Of a DNA stretch of 64,000 nt, positions 1 through 8,783 are shown one piece after another. Every line of letters begins with the position of its first letter. The first letter of the stretch is position 1. The translations under genes were made by a program, and so were the position numbers. The notes below the pieces were generated by a model that saw only the letters and a program-made list of their open reading frames with translations, made no database searches and was not told the DNA's origin. Origin of the DNA: Martinezella lusitana (GTDB lineage: Bacteria > Pseudomonadota > Alphaproteobacteria > Rhizobiales > Rhizobiaceae); contig NZ_FMAF01000020.1 of the NCBI RefSeq assembly GCF_900094565.1, forward strand, positions 1-64,000, written 5' to 3'.

Positions 1-242
1 AAAGCCTCGAACAGGTGACGCCAGACGCCCCGCGCTGACCATCGATGAAACCGGTTGTAGATCGTCGTCGCCGGGCCGTAGCAGGGCGGGCAGTCCTGCC
101 AGCGGCAGCCGGATTTCAACACATGAATGATACCACTGATCACGCGGCGGTCGTCGGTACGATGTGCTCCAGGCTGATTGGTTGGAAGCAGCGGTTCAAT
201 CGCTGCCCATTGCTGATCATCAAGCCAGAATTCTCCTGCCAT
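1..242 (-). mobile_element. IS5-family transposase, N-terminal part (runs off the left edge)
   Basis: Reading the minus strand from the ATG at 242 gives an open frame to the window edge. It starts MAGEFWLDDQQWAAIEPLLP and continues with a TDDRRVISGI segment, a SGCRWQDCP segment and a YNRFHRWSARGVW segment. This is the typical DUF4096-type N-terminus of IS5-family (IS427-like) transposases, in which a helix-turn-helix region precedes the DDE domain. Only about 80 residues are present, so whether the element is intact cannot be judged. Its end must lie in the 75 bases between this start and the hexosaminidase stop at 318. I could not identify the terminal inverted repeat or a target duplication with one end missing. 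Confidence 0.85.
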
Positions 243-317
243 GAGCCAATCTCCTTCAAATATCCAGATTGAATCATACAGTTCAAGCAAAATCAAATGC
301 ATGATTGGGTTTGGAAC

Positions 318-2237
318 CTAGAGCTTCGGGCTGAGCGGGACGATGGCGGCAAAGCGCAGCCAGTCCTTTTGCGCCTTCGGCGTCCATGCGGCCTCGGCAA
401 CGGCCGGCAGGCGTGGGAAGACCAGACGATTGAAGTAATCACGCGAGATGAAATTCTCCTGCCAGATGCAGGCCTGCACACCCTTCATGAGGTGCTTCAG
501 TTCATCCGGGAAATCACCCTCCGCCTCGTAGGCATAGGTATGGGCCGGCGGCACCGTGCCGGCCCAGCTGGCACCGGGCTCCTGCCAGGCGTCGGCCTGC
601 ACCATGTCGAGATAATAGGCCTGGCCCGGGGTCATGACGACCTCATAGCCTTCGCGCGCAAGCTCGATGCCGACCTCGGGTTTTTCCCAGGCCATCAGCA
701 GCGTGCCTTCGGCACCGACACCGCCGCCATGGGCGACTTCGTTCCAGCCGGCAAGCTTGCGGCCGCGCTCGGTCAGCATGGCCTTGATGCGCTTCAGGAA
801 ATAGGATTGCAGCGCAAAGGTGCCCGATATGCCTTCGCGCTCCATCAGCTTGCGCGCCAGGGGCGAAGCGAGCCAGGAACCGTTGGCGACCTCGTCGCCG
901 CCAATATGGATATATTCGGAAGGGAAGAGCTCGACCATTTCGTCGAAGACCTTGCCGAGGAATTCGTAGGTCGGCTCGATGGCGGGGTTCAATGCGTTGT
1001 TCGGAAAGCCCTGGACGGAATGATAGCTGTCCGGCGCTTCCTGCCCGTCCGTCAGGTCAGGCAGGGCAACAAGGGTGGCGGTGCTATGGCCGGGAATATC
1101 GACCTCGGGCACGACCTCGATGCCGAGCGCCAGGGAATGGGCGACGATCTCGCGCACATCATCCTGCGAATAGAAACCGCCGACGGGCTCGGCGGCATTT
1201 CCTAGCTGCGGCAGCAACGGCTCATCGGGTCCGCGCAGCACGCCGGTCGATGTCAGCTGCGGATAGGCCCGGATCTCCAGCCGCCAGGCCTCGTCGTCCG
1301 TCAGGTGCCAGTGGAAGATATTGAGCTTCAGCCAGGCGAGAATGTCGAGCAGGCGCAGGACATCCGCCTTGGGGGTAAACTGCCTGGATACGTCGAGATG
1401 GCAGCCGCGCCAGCCGTAACGCGGTTGGTCGGCGATCTCGCCCGAAATCGGGAAGCGGAACTTGCCGGGTTCGCGTCGCGCGCCGTCCAGAAGCTGCGCC
1501 AGCGTCGTCAGGCCGTAGAGGCGGCCGGCATCGGCCGAAAAGGCGAGCACGACCTCATCGCCGGAGAAGGTAAGCTCATAGGCTTCGCGCGCGAGCACCG
1601 GCCGATCGACGAAGCGCAGCACCCTGCCCTGCGGCGCGGCGATGAGGCTGAAGGGAATGTGATTGGCGGGAAACAGCCGGCGGAACAGCGCCTGGGCCGT
1701 GGCGAGCGCCTTCACGCTTGCAGCATCCGTGCCCTTTGCGGGATAGAGCGCAACCGGGAAGTCTTTGCCCGGCTTGACATCGATCGTCGCCGGCCATGGT
1801 TGGATGGCGAAGGGAAGCTCCAGCCTGCCCTCCGGCAACAGCACCGGCGGCGGCTCGCTGACGCGGCCTTCGAGCAGGAGGTCCGACGTGAAGACGGTGA
1901 CATGGCTGCCATCCGCCAGCGTCAAATAGGCTGATTTGGCGCCATCGGTGCAATGCCGCGCGACCCGGTGAAGGGCGGAGACACTGAACGTCCAGCTCTC
2001 TCCGGGACCTACGGAGAAGCCTGCCGGTGGGGCGAACTCATGGAAATTGGCGTTGCGGCGGACGAAGATGGCATTGTCGCAGGCCTCTGGATCGACGACG
2101 CGCGTCAGTGTCGTATAGGCAAGGCGGAAATTCGCGAGCGGCGCATCCGAGAAATTGAAAAGCGTCAGGGTCAGTCGACCATGCTTTCCTCCCTCGGGAG
2201 ACCAGGTGTTTTCGAGATGAAAGGAAGCCGGCTGCAT
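318..2237 (-). CDS. Beta-N-acetylhexosaminidase, glycoside hydrolase family 20
   Basis: Removes terminal beta-linked N-acetylglucosamine or N-acetylgalactosamine from oligosaccharides by substrate-assisted catalysis. The 639-residue protein has an N-terminal beta-rich region (about 1-130), a GH20 domain-2 fold (about 135-260) and the TIM barrel from about 270. The family signature HIGGDEV is at 444-450, with the catalytic Asp448-Glu449 pair. HWHLTDDEAWRLE (309-321) and EVDIPGHS (378-385) are further conserved barrel motifs. There is no signal peptide, so the enzyme is probably cytoplasmic and acts on imported oligosaccharides. It is the last gene of the RpiR-SDR-GH20 minus-strand set, but 140 bases with two palindromic repeats separate it from the SDR. 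The transposase start lies 75 bases beyond its stop. Confidence 0.93.
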   Translation of the reverse strand: MQPASFHLENTWSPEGGKHGRLTLTLFNFSDAPLANFRLAYTTLTRVVDPEACDNAIFVRRNANFHEFAPPAGFSVGPGESWTFSVSALHRVARHCTDGAKSAYLTLADGSHVTVFTSDLLLEGRVSEPPPVLLPEGRLELPFAIQPWPATIDVKPGKDFPVALYPAKGTDAASVKALATAQALFRRLFPANHIPFSLIAAPQGRVLRFVDRPVLAREAYELTFSGDEVVLAFSADAGRLYGLTTLAQLLDGARREPGKFRFPISGEIADQPRYGWRGCHLDVSRQFTPKADVLRLLDILAWLKLNIFHWHLTDDEAWRLEIRAYPQLTSTGVLRGPDEPLLPQLGNAAEPVGGFYSQDDVREIVAHSLALGIEVVPEVDIPGHSTATLVALPDLTDGQEAPDSYHSVQGFPNNALNPAIEPTYEFLGKVFDEMVELFPSEYIHIGGDEVANGSWLASPLARKLMEREGISGTFALQSYFLKRIKAMLTERGRKLAGWNEVAHGGGVGAEGTLLMAWEKPEVGIELAREGYEVVMTPGQAYYLDMVQADAWQEPGASWAGTVPPAHTYAYEAEGDFPDELKHLMKGVQACIWQENFISRDYFNRLVFPRLPAVAEAAWTPKAQKDWLRFAAIVPLSPKL

Positions 2238-2266
2238 CTTTGTTCCCTCTTTGGCGACGCGCGTTC

Positions 2267-2316
2267 AGAGCATGATGCCGAAAAATGTAAGCGGTTTCCG
2301 GACGACATCATGCTCT
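2267..2316. repeat. Palindromic intergenic repeat (GAGCATGATG type)
   Basis: Perfect 11-bp inverted arms AGAGCATGATG (2267-2277) and CATCATGCTCT (2306-2316) flank a 28-base centre. The repeat lies between the SDR and hexosaminidase genes, just upstream of the latter's start. From general knowledge, this arm sequence is a common mobile-like intergenic palindrome in rhizobia. In RNA it would fold into a long hairpin and could affect expression of the downstream gene. Confidence 0.75.
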
Positions 2317-2328
2317 ACCTCTTTGATT

Positions 2329-2381
2329 CTAGAGCGGATTCAGATTTTAGGTCGAACAGACCTAAAATCATCCGACTCTAG
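2329..2381. repeat. Second palindrome between SDR and hexosaminidase
   Basis: A perfect 11-bp stem, GATTTTAGGTC (2343-2353) and GACCTAAAATC (2359-2369), closes on the loop GAACA. Outer arms CTAGAGCGGA and TCCGACTCTAG extend it imperfectly to 2329-2381. Its right arm overlaps the stop codon of the SDR gene (2378-2380). It could act as a bidirectional terminator or mRNA-stabilising hairpin; there is no clear T-run on the minus strand. Confidence 0.7.
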
Positions 2382-3154
2382 TAGTGATCGGATTGTGAGA
2401 ATGTGTGGGCGAGCTCGGCCTGCCCCGCAGTCAACCCGCAATCGACCGGCAGGCAGACGCCGGTAATGGCGGCGGCGAGCGGGCTTGCCAGGAAGGAAAC
2501 CGCATTGGCGACATCGACCGGGTCGACGACGCGCTGCAGCGCATACCAGCGCTTTGCTTCCTCGAAGACATTCGGATTTGCGGCGGCGCGCTTTTCCCAT
2601 GCCTGCGTGCGCACCGTGCCGGGTGCCACCGCGTTAGCACGGATGCCGAACTTGCCGTATTCGACAGCGACCAGCCGGGTGAAATGCAGGAGCCCCGCCT
2701 TGGCGGCGCTATAGGCCGGGTGGCCGAAGACCGCCAGGCCGTTGACGGAGGCGATGTTGACCAGCGACCCTTTCGAGGCCTTCAACATGTCCTCGACGGC
2801 GCGGAAGCAGAGAAACGCCGCTTCCAGATTGAGGGCATTGTCGGCGCGCCAAATCTCGGGCGTCGTATCGTGCAGACTGACGGCGCGGGCAGCCCCGGCA
2901 TTATTGACCAGCGTCCTCAGCGTGCCGAGCCGAGCGGTAGCCTTCGCCATCTCGGCGGTATCGGCTTCGCTTGTTATATCCGCCTTGAACGCAACGAAGC
3001 GCTCTGCGGTGCCCAACGCCTCCGCCGTCTTTTGCGCGGCAGCCCCGTCGATATCGACGAGCAGGATGACATCGTGGTCATCCGCCAGGCGCTTGGCGAT
3101 GGCGCGGCCGATATCGCCCGCGGCCCCGGTGACGATGGCTACCGATCTGCTCAT
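2378..3154 (-). CDS. Short-chain dehydrogenase/reductase (SDR)
   Basis: NAD(P)-dependent oxidoreductase of the classical SDR family, 258 residues, the usual length. The cofactor motif TGAAGDIG is at 9-16, NNAG at 84-87, and the catalytic Ser136, Tyr148 and Lys152 (YSAAK) are in place. Asp34 and Asp36 after the second beta strand favour NAD over NADP. The substrate is unknown; the neighbouring MurR/RpiR-type regulator and GH20 enzyme suggest a sugar or amino-sugar derivative (inference). It lies 23 bases downstream of the regulator gene on the same strand and is probably co-transcribed with it. Confidence 0.88.
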   Translation of the reverse strand: MSRSVAIVTGAAGDIGRAIAKRLADDHDVILLVDIDGAAAQKTAEALGTAERFVAFKADITSEADTAEMAKATARLGTLRTLVNNAGAARAVSLHDTTPEIWRADNALNLEAAFLCFRAVEDMLKASKGSLVNIASVNGLAVFGHPAYSAAKAGLLHFTRLVAVEYGKFGIRANAVAPGTVRTQAWEKRAAANPNVFEEAKRWYALQRVVDPVDVANAVSFLASPLAAAITGVCLPVDCGLTAGQAELAHTFSQSDHY

Positions 3155-3177
3155 ATCTCTGTTCCCTTGATGAAATC

Positions 3178-4041
3178 CTAGTCCCCGAGAAGCTGGCGAT
3201 CGTCGCCATCGCGATGGGTGACGAGCTGCTGTTTGATACGGCGCAATGTCACCGTGGCCTGCGGCTGGATGCGGTAGGCGACGAGGCTGGCGAGAATGTC
3301 GAGAACGGCCACATATGCGATGCGCGTCGATGTCGGCCGATAGATATTCTCGCCTTCCGGCAGATCGACCGGCACGGTGATGTCGGCGACGTGCGCCACC
3401 GGGCTTCCGCTCTGCGTCAGCGCAATGGTCGGCACCTTGGCCTCGCGCGCCAGCGTGAAGGCGCGCACGAGCTCGGCGTTGCGGCCGGAAAAAGACGAAC
3501 CGATCAGCACGTCCGTCGGCTTGGCGGCTGCAGCCATCATCAGCTGCATGCTGTGGTCGGAGCTTGCGGTGATGCGCAGGCCGAGCCGGAACAGACGGTT
3601 CTGCATCTCGCTGGCGATCATCGAGGAATTGCCGCCGGAGCCGAAGGCGTAGATCATCTCGGCGCCGGCGAGCCGATTGGCCGCCTGTTCGATAGCCGCG
3701 ACATCCAGCCCGCGGTGCAGCAGGAAGAGCGCATTCTGCGCCTTGGTGATGATGTCCTGCGCGACATCGGCCGGGGCGATGCTCTTCGGCTCTGGCTTGA
3801 GATAGCGCATGCCGACATAGGCCGTGCGCGCAAGCTGCACCTTGAAATCGGAGAAGCTTTCGCAGCCGAGACGGCGGCAGAAGCGGGTGACGGTCGGCGG
3901 CGAGACATCCGCCTTGCCGGCCAGCTCGATGATGGAAGCGTTAACAGCGAATTCGAAGTCACCGAGGACGATATCGGCGATCCGGATTTCCGATTGTGAA
4001 AGCCGCCCCCTCTCGTCCTGCATGGTCGTGAAGATATCCAT
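3178..4041 (-). CDS. MurR/RpiR-family transcriptional regulator (HTH plus SIS domain)
   Basis: 287 residues with an N-terminal RpiR helix-turn-helix (about 1-75, containing KADVSPPTVTRFCRRLGC) and a C-terminal SIS sugar-phosphate-binding domain (about 125-260, containing YAFGSGGNSSMIASEMQNRL). Proteins of this family sense phosphosugars or amino-sugar phosphates and repress or activate nearby catabolic genes. It is divergent from the NTF2-like/M81/PLP-enzyme genes and upstream of the SDR and GH20 genes, so it probably controls both arms. The effector cannot be told from sequence. Confidence 0.92.
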   Translation of the reverse strand: MDIFTTMQDERGRLSQSEIRIADIVLGDFEFAVNASIIELAGKADVSPPTVTRFCRRLGCESFSDFKVQLARTAYVGMRYLKPEPKSIAPADVAQDIITKAQNALFLLHRGLDVAAIEQAANRLAGAEMIYAFGSGGNSSMIASEMQNRLFRLGLRITASSDHSMQLMMAAAAKPTDVLIGSSFSGRNAELVRAFTLAREAKVPTIALTQSGSPVAHVADITVPVDLPEGENIYRPTSTRIAYVAVLDILASLVAYRIQPQATVTLRRIKQQLVTHRDGDDRQLLGD

Positions 4042-4303
4042 CAGCTCCCCCTTTGCGTTGCTGCGCTTAAGAACGTCCGATACTTAATGAGCGACGCAAT
4101 CCATCTCAATCCGGTTATCCATCATCGGGCCAAAACATGGCGCAAGAGCGGTTGCGGCTCGCCGCCTGCTCTTCTCTGGCCGGAACCATAACGCTTGATG
4201 GACATCATGCGATTCCTGCAAATTATTTTCTTGATGCGTTGACAAGTGACCATAGAAAGCAGAATTTGACCAGTGAAAATCGTGGATTATGAAAAGAATT
4301 TAA
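4042..4303. promoter_or_regulatory. Divergent promoter region between the RpiR regulator and the NTF2-like gene
   Basis: This 262-base intergenic stretch must hold promoters for both directions. A TTGACA hexamer occurs at 4239-4244 on the plus strand, with only a weak -10 match (GAATTT at 4262-4267). The last 100 bases before the plus-strand gene are AT-rich. I see no clean palindrome that I would call the regulator's operator. Confidence 0.4.
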
Positions 4304-4804
4304 ATGACGGCCGATACAATGCGTGATCCCTTCAAGAATCCCTTCCCTGCCAGCGATACCATAAGGCATGCGATCTGGGAGATGCTCGTGCCGCGTGACA
4401 TCGACGCTTTCCTTGCCGCCGACTGGTCGTCGGTAGCAGGCGATTTCGTCGAGGAGGGCTTCATCGGCATCGACGGACGGCGCGAAATCAACCCCGACAA
4501 GTGGCGCCTCGCCTTTCCGACACTGTCAGCCTATCGCGAGGAATGGCTGCGCCAGGCGCGCGACTTCGCCGGCCAATCCTTTGCCGAGGATCCGCGTACC
4601 GCCATTTTCACGACGACGACGCTCGAAGACATCGAGATCGAAGGCGACACGGCGCTGGTGCGCAAGAAATTCGACGGCAGCCTGAAGAAGTCGGATGGCG
4701 GCATCGACGTGCTGAAATGGCAGACACTTTACTATTGCCGACTGCATGAGGGGCGCTGGAAGATCTCCGGCTTTACCGGTTACCTGCCGAACCCCATGGA
4801 ATAA
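4304..4804 (+). CDS. NTF2-like / SnoaL-type small protein of unknown function
   Basis: 166 residues with the look of the NTF2-like cone fold: an N-terminal helix (AIWEMLVPRDIDAFLAADWSSV), a middle stretch of acidic residues, and C-terminal strands ending YCRLHEGRWKISGFTGYLP, as seen in many SnoaL-like and DUF4440-like proteins. Such proteins can be isomerases, hydrolases or binding proteins, and I cannot assign an activity. It is the first gene of a plus-strand set with the M81 peptidase 11 bases downstream. A second in-frame ATG lies at 4319; the first is taken here. Confidence 0.75.
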   Translation: MTADTMRDPFKNPFPASDTIRHAIWEMLVPRDIDAFLAADWSSVAGDFVEEGFIGIDGRREINPDKWRLAFPTLSAYREEWLRQARDFAGQSFAEDPRTAIFTTTTLEDIEIEGDTALVRKKFDGSLKKSDGGIDVLKWQTLYYCRLHEGRWKISGFTGYLPNPME

Positions 4805-4815
4805 AGGCGACCGTA

Positions 4816-6291
4816 TTGCGCATTTTCACTGCGGCATTCGCGACCGAGACGAATACCTTCTCCCCGATCTGTATCGACCGGCGCGCCTTCGAGGCTTCCC
4901 TCTATGCGCCGCCGGGCATGCATCCGGAAACGCCGACACTCTGTTCCGCACCGATCACTGTGGGACGGCGCGTTGCCGCCCAAAAGGGTTGGGACCTGAT
5001 CGAGGGCACCGCGGCATGGGCCGATCCTGCCGGCCTGGTGAACCGCCGGACCTATGAGGACTTACGGGACGAGATCCTCGATCAGCTTCGTGCGGCCATG
5101 CCGGTCGATGCCGTGGTGCTTGGCCTGCACGGCGCCATGGTTGCGGACGGCTATGAGGATACCGAGGGTGACTTGCTGTCCCGGGTCCGCGAGATCGTCG
5201 GGCCGGACATTCTTGTCTGCGCCGAACTCGACCCGCACAGCCATCTGACCGAGAAGCGCGTCGCGGCTGCGGATTTCTTCGTCTACTTCAAGGAATTCCC
5301 GCACACCGATTTCGTCGATCGCGCCGAGGACCTCTGGCGCATTGCCGTCGATACGCTGGAAGGCCGCGTAGAGCCTGCCATGTCCGTGTTCGATTGCCGC
5401 ATGATCGATGTCTTTCCGACATCGCGAGAGCCGATGCGCTCCTTCGTCGACAAGATCATGGCGATGGAAAAGAGCGATGCGGATATCCTGTCCATATCGG
5501 TCATTCATGGTTTCATGGCCGGCGACGTGCCTGAGATGGGCACGAAGCTGCTTGTCGTGACCAATAGCAAGCCGGATAAGGGCTCCGCGATTGCGCGTGC
5601 GCTTGGGCTGGAGCTGTTCTCCAAGCGCGGCACGTTCATCATGCCGCAGATCGACGAGAAGCAGGCGGTGAGCCAGGCCATGGCGGCGACATCAGGACCT
5701 GTCGTCATTGCCGACCTCTGGGACAATCCCGGCGGCGGTACTGCTGGTGATGCGACCGTCATTCTTCAGGAACTGCTCGACCGCGGCGCCACCGACACGG
5801 CGATCGGCACGATCTGGGATCCGATGGCGGTGCAAATCTGCATGGCGGCCGGCGAAGGCGCGGAAATCCCGCTGCGGTTCGGCGCAAAATCGGCGCCTGG
5901 CACGGGCAATCCCATCGACGGCCTGGTCAAGATCATCAGCCTCGTCGCCAGTGCCGAGATGCGCTTCGGCGAAAGCTTCGCCCCCTTTGGCGACGCCGCG
6001 CATATCCAGCTCGACGGCATCGACATCATCCTCAATTCGACGCGCGCGCAGAGTTTCGATCCGAGCCTCTTCTCCGTGATGGGCATCGACCCCACGCTCA
6101 AGAAGATCCTGGTCATCAAATCAACCAATCATTTCTACGCGTCCTTCTCCAGGATCGCCTCGGAGATCCTTTACTGCTCCGCCGGAACGCCCTATCCGAA
6201 CAATCCGGCCCGCACGCCCTATCGCCGCGCGCGGAAAGATATCTGGCCGATGGTGGCCGATCCTCATGTGGAAAAACGGAAAGAAGCCTGA
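4816..6291 (+). CDS. M81-family metallopeptidase (MlrC-like)
   Basis: 491 residues, starting with TTG (MRIFTAAFATETNTFSP is the expected N-terminus of the family). The probable zinc ligands are visible in ELDPHSH (Asp139, His141) and EFPHTDF (His163), matching the Asp/His/His set of MlrC, the enzyme known from microcystin breakdown. A glycine-rich segment DNPGGGTAGD follows. The family is widespread in rhizobia far from any microcystin pathway, so the natural substrate here is probably a small peptide or amide (inference). The stop lies one base before the ATG of the next gene, indicating tight coupling with the PLP enzyme. Confidence 0.88.
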   Translation: MRIFTAAFATETNTFSPICIDRRAFEASLYAPPGMHPETPTLCSAPITVGRRVAAQKGWDLIEGTAAWADPAGLVNRRTYEDLRDEILDQLRAAMPVDAVVLGLHGAMVADGYEDTEGDLLSRVREIVGPDILVCAELDPHSHLTEKRVAAADFFVYFKEFPHTDFVDRAEDLWRIAVDTLEGRVEPAMSVFDCRMIDVFPTSREPMRSFVDKIMAMEKSDADILSISVIHGFMAGDVPEMGTKLLVVTNSKPDKGSAIARALGLELFSKRGTFIMPQIDEKQAVSQAMAATSGPVVIADLWDNPGGGTAGDATVILQELLDRGATDTAIGTIWDPMAVQICMAAGEGAEIPLRFGAKSAPGTGNPIDGLVKIISLVASAEMRFGESFAPFGDAAHIQLDGIDIILNSTRAQSFDPSLFSVMGIDPTLKKILVIKSTNHFYASFSRIASEILYCSAGTPYPNNPARTPYRRARKDIWPMVADPHVEKRKEA

Positions 6292-6292
6292 G

Positions 6293-7396
6293 ATGGCACA
6301 TGATATTGCGCTCGAAATCAGCCCCAAGCCCGGCGACCGGATCGACGGAATTTCGACGCCGCGTCCGATCATCGACGAAGAGCGGCTGGCGGCGAATATA
6401 GCCCGCGTGCAGTCCTACATGGATGCGCACGGCTTGAACTTCCGGCCGCATATCAAGACGCACAAGATTCCCGCGCTGGCGCGCGCCCAGGTGGCCGCCG
6501 GCGCCAAGGGTATCAATTGCCAGAAGATCACCGAGGCGGAAGCCTTCGCCGATGCGGGTTTCGAGGATATCCTGATCACCTTCAATATTCTCGGCCCCGA
6601 AAAGCTCGTTCGCCTCTCGGCCTTGAACGATCGCATTTCCGGCTTGAAGGTCGTGGCCGACAACACCGTCACCGTCGACGGGCTCTCCGCCTGGTTCGCC
6701 GAACGCAGACCGCTGACCGTTCTGGTGGAATGCGATACCGGCGGCGCGCGCTGCGGTGTGCAATCGCCAGCCGAAGCTGCTGCGCTCGGCAAGCATATCG
6801 CCGGCAAACCGGGCCTCGTCTTCGGCGGCTTGATGAGCTATCCGAAGCCGAACAATGCTGCCGGAACACAGGCGTTCCTCGCCGAAGCCGTCGCGTTGCT
6901 GAAGGGCGAGAACATCGAATGCCCGATCGTCAGCAACGGCGGCACGCCAAGCCTGTTCGAAGCGCATCTCGTGACGGCGGCCACCGAGCATCGCGCCGGA
7001 ACCTATATCTACAATGACAGATCGATGGTGCGGGCAGGCCATTGCCGCGAGGAGGACTGCGCAATGCATATCCTCGCCACCGTCGTCTCGCGGCCGACGG
7101 AAGACCGCGCCGTTATCGATGCCGGCTCGAAGGCTCTTACCTCCGATCTCCTCGGCTTTGCAGATTACGGCCAGGTGATCGGCTACCCGGAAGCCGTGAT
7201 CAAGGGCCTTTCGGAAGAACACGGCGTCATCGATCTATCCAATTGCACCGGTCCGCGCCCGCAGATCGGCGACAAGATCCGCATCATCCCCAACCATACC
7301 TGCGTCGTGTCCAACCTGTTCGATCAGATGGTGTTTCACCGCGACGGTATCGTCACGCGCGTCGAGGATGTCGCTGCGCGCGGCCTGGTCTGGTAA
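6293..7396 (+). CDS. DSD1-family PLP enzyme (D-serine dehydratase / D-threonine aldolase-like)
   Basis: 367 residues with the fold-III (alanine-racemase-like) barrel. RPHIKTHK places the PLP lysine at Lys55. HTC (His335, Cys337) near the C-terminus is the metal-binding pair of eukaryotic-type D-serine dehydratases and D-threonine aldolases. The family acts on D-amino acids with a beta-hydroxyl group. I chose the ATG at 6293, one base after the M81 stop; an in-frame ATG at 6266 would overlap the M81 gene. Pairing with a metallopeptidase suggests that hydrolysis releases a D-hydroxy amino acid that this enzyme then breaks down (inference). Confidence 0.88.
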   Translation: MAHDIALEISPKPGDRIDGISTPRPIIDEERLAANIARVQSYMDAHGLNFRPHIKTHKIPALARAQVAAGAKGINCQKITEAEAFADAGFEDILITFNILGPEKLVRLSALNDRISGLKVVADNTVTVDGLSAWFAERRPLTVLVECDTGGARCGVQSPAEAAALGKHIAGKPGLVFGGLMSYPKPNNAAGTQAFLAEAVALLKGENIECPIVSNGGTPSLFEAHLVTAATEHRAGTYIYNDRSMVRAGHCREEDCAMHILATVVSRPTEDRAVIDAGSKALTSDLLGFADYGQVIGYPEAVIKGLSEEHGVIDLSNCTGPRPQIGDKIRIIPNHTCVVSNLFDQMVFHRDGIVTRVEDVAARGLVW

Positions 7397-7415
7397 CGGC
7401 TTCAGCAGCAACCCG

Positions 7416-7460
7416 CCCTCGTGGTTCGAGACGGCCCTATGGGCCGTCTCACCATGAAGG
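7416..7460. repeat. Rhizobial hairpin repeat, copy 1 (perfect 10-bp stem)
   Basis: GAGACGGCCC (7428-7437), loop TAT, GGGCCGTCTC (7441-7450), framed by CCCTCGTGGTTC and TCACCATGAAGG. The same frame occurs in reverse orientation at 28252-28294 with a different but still self-complementary centre. It lies between convergent genes and may also terminate transcription. Confidence 0.65.
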
Positions 7461-7575
7461 CTGGTCCTCATGCCTCGCGATCTACGCACCTCACCAGGAG
7501 AACTGATCCTTTCCCGTCCGGCGACGGGAAAGTTAATCGCTCGACTGCTATTTTGTCACAGCGCTGGCCATCTCC

Positions 7576-7625
7576 CCTCATCCTGAGGTACGCAGCCCAC
7601 AGGGCGGAGCCTCGAAGGACGATGC
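7576..7625. repeat. Related rhizobial intergenic repeat (CTCATCCTGAGG type)
   Basis: The stretch begins with CCCTCATCCTGAGG and ends with GCCTCGAAGGACGATG around a GC-rich centre. From general knowledge this is a very common intergenic repeat in rhizobial genomes. Together with copy 1 it fills most of the gap between the PLP enzyme and the ABC ATPase gene (7397-7649), where I see no gene. Confidence 0.55.
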
Positions 7626-7649
7626 GGCCCGAGATGGCAGCCGCTTCCC

Positions 7650-8783
7650 TTAGGAAGCCGCAGAATTCAGCAAATCCATGTCGATATCGGTCAGTTCCAC
7701 CCTGCGCTCGAAGGCCATGCCGCTTTCATCGAACAGATGGCAATCGGCGATACGGATGCCGGTCTTGAGCGGTGCCTCCAGGCGGATGGCGACGCTGCCC
7801 GGCAGCGTGGCGCAAAAATTCTCGTCGACACCCTCGGCGGCGGCGTAGGCAACAGTCTGCGCACCCAGATGTTCGACGACGGTCGGCACGATGGTCAATG
7901 TCAGCTCGCCGCCACCGAGCTGGACATGCTCCGGCCGTATGCCGAGCGTCAGCGCCTTGCCGACCGCGCCCTGGCGCGGCGTCACCGGCAACAGCGCCTT
8001 CTGGCCCTTATAGTCTATTTCCACGCCGGCCTCGCTGACATCAGTGCAGGTCACGGGCAGGAAGTTCATCTTGGGATTGCCGATGAACCGGGCGACGAAT
8101 GTATTCGCCGGCTTGTGATAAAGCTCCAGCGGCTCGCCGACCTGCGATATCTCGCCGGCATTGAGGACGACGATCCGGTCGGCCATGGTCATGGCTTCGA
8201 CCTGGTCGTGGGTGACGTAGATCATCGTCGCCTGCAGCTGGTGATGCAGCTTCGCCAGCTCGATGCGCATGTCGGCGCGCAGAGCGGCGTCGAGGTTCGA
8301 CAGGGGTTCGTCGAAGAGGAAGATCTTCGGCTCGCGGACGATCGCGCGGCCGATGGCGACGCGCTGGCGCTGGCCACCGGACAAATTGCCCGGCTTCTGC
8401 TGCAGGCGCTGCTCCAGATGCAAAATGCGGGCGGCATGCGCGACCTTGGCCTTGAGCTTGTCCTCCGGCATCTTCTCCACACGCAAGGGGAAGGCGATGT
8501 TCTCGAACACCGACATATGCGGATAGAGAGCATAGGACTGGAACACCATGGCAATGCCGCGCTTGACGGGCGGCAGATCGTTGACGCGAGCGCCGTCGAT
8601 CAGGATGTCGCCACTGGTCACCTCGTCGAGGCCGGCGATCATCCGCAGCAGGGTCGACTTGCCGCAACCGGACGGCCCGACGAAGACGATGAATTCACCG
8701 TCCGTGACGTCGAGCTCGACGCCTTTGATGACCTCGAAATGACCATAGAATTTCTTGACCTGATTAAGGTGCAGCTTTCCCAA
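7650..8783 (-). CDS. Carbohydrate ABC transporter ATP-binding protein (UgpC/MsmK type)
   Basis: 377 residues. Walker A GPSGCGKST at 36-44, ABC signature LSGGQ at 134-138, Walker B IFLFDEP at 154-160 and a THD switch near 190 are all intact. A C-terminal TOBE/MalK-like region (about 235-377) matches ATPases of CUT1 importers. It is the last gene of the operon that starts at 13045 and should energise the two permeases encoded there. Such ATPases are often shared between several sugar importers. An 84-base gap separates it from the binding-protein gene. Confidence 0.95.
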   Translation of the reverse strand: MGKLHLNQVKKFYGHFEVIKGVELDVTDGEFIVFVGPSGCGKSTLLRMIAGLDEVTSGDILIDGARVNDLPPVKRGIAMVFQSYALYPHMSVFENIAFPLRVEKMPEDKLKAKVAHAARILHLEQRLQQKPGNLSGGQRQRVAIGRAIVREPKIFLFDEPLSNLDAALRADMRIELAKLHHQLQATMIYVTHDQVEAMTMADRIVVLNAGEISQVGEPLELYHKPANTFVARFIGNPKMNFLPVTCTDVSEAGVEIDYKGQKALLPVTPRQGAVGKALTLGIRPEHVQLGGGELTLTIVPTVVEHLGAQTVAYAAAEGVDENFCATLPGSVAIRLEAPLKTGIRIADCHLFDESGMAFERRVELTDIDMDLLNSAAS

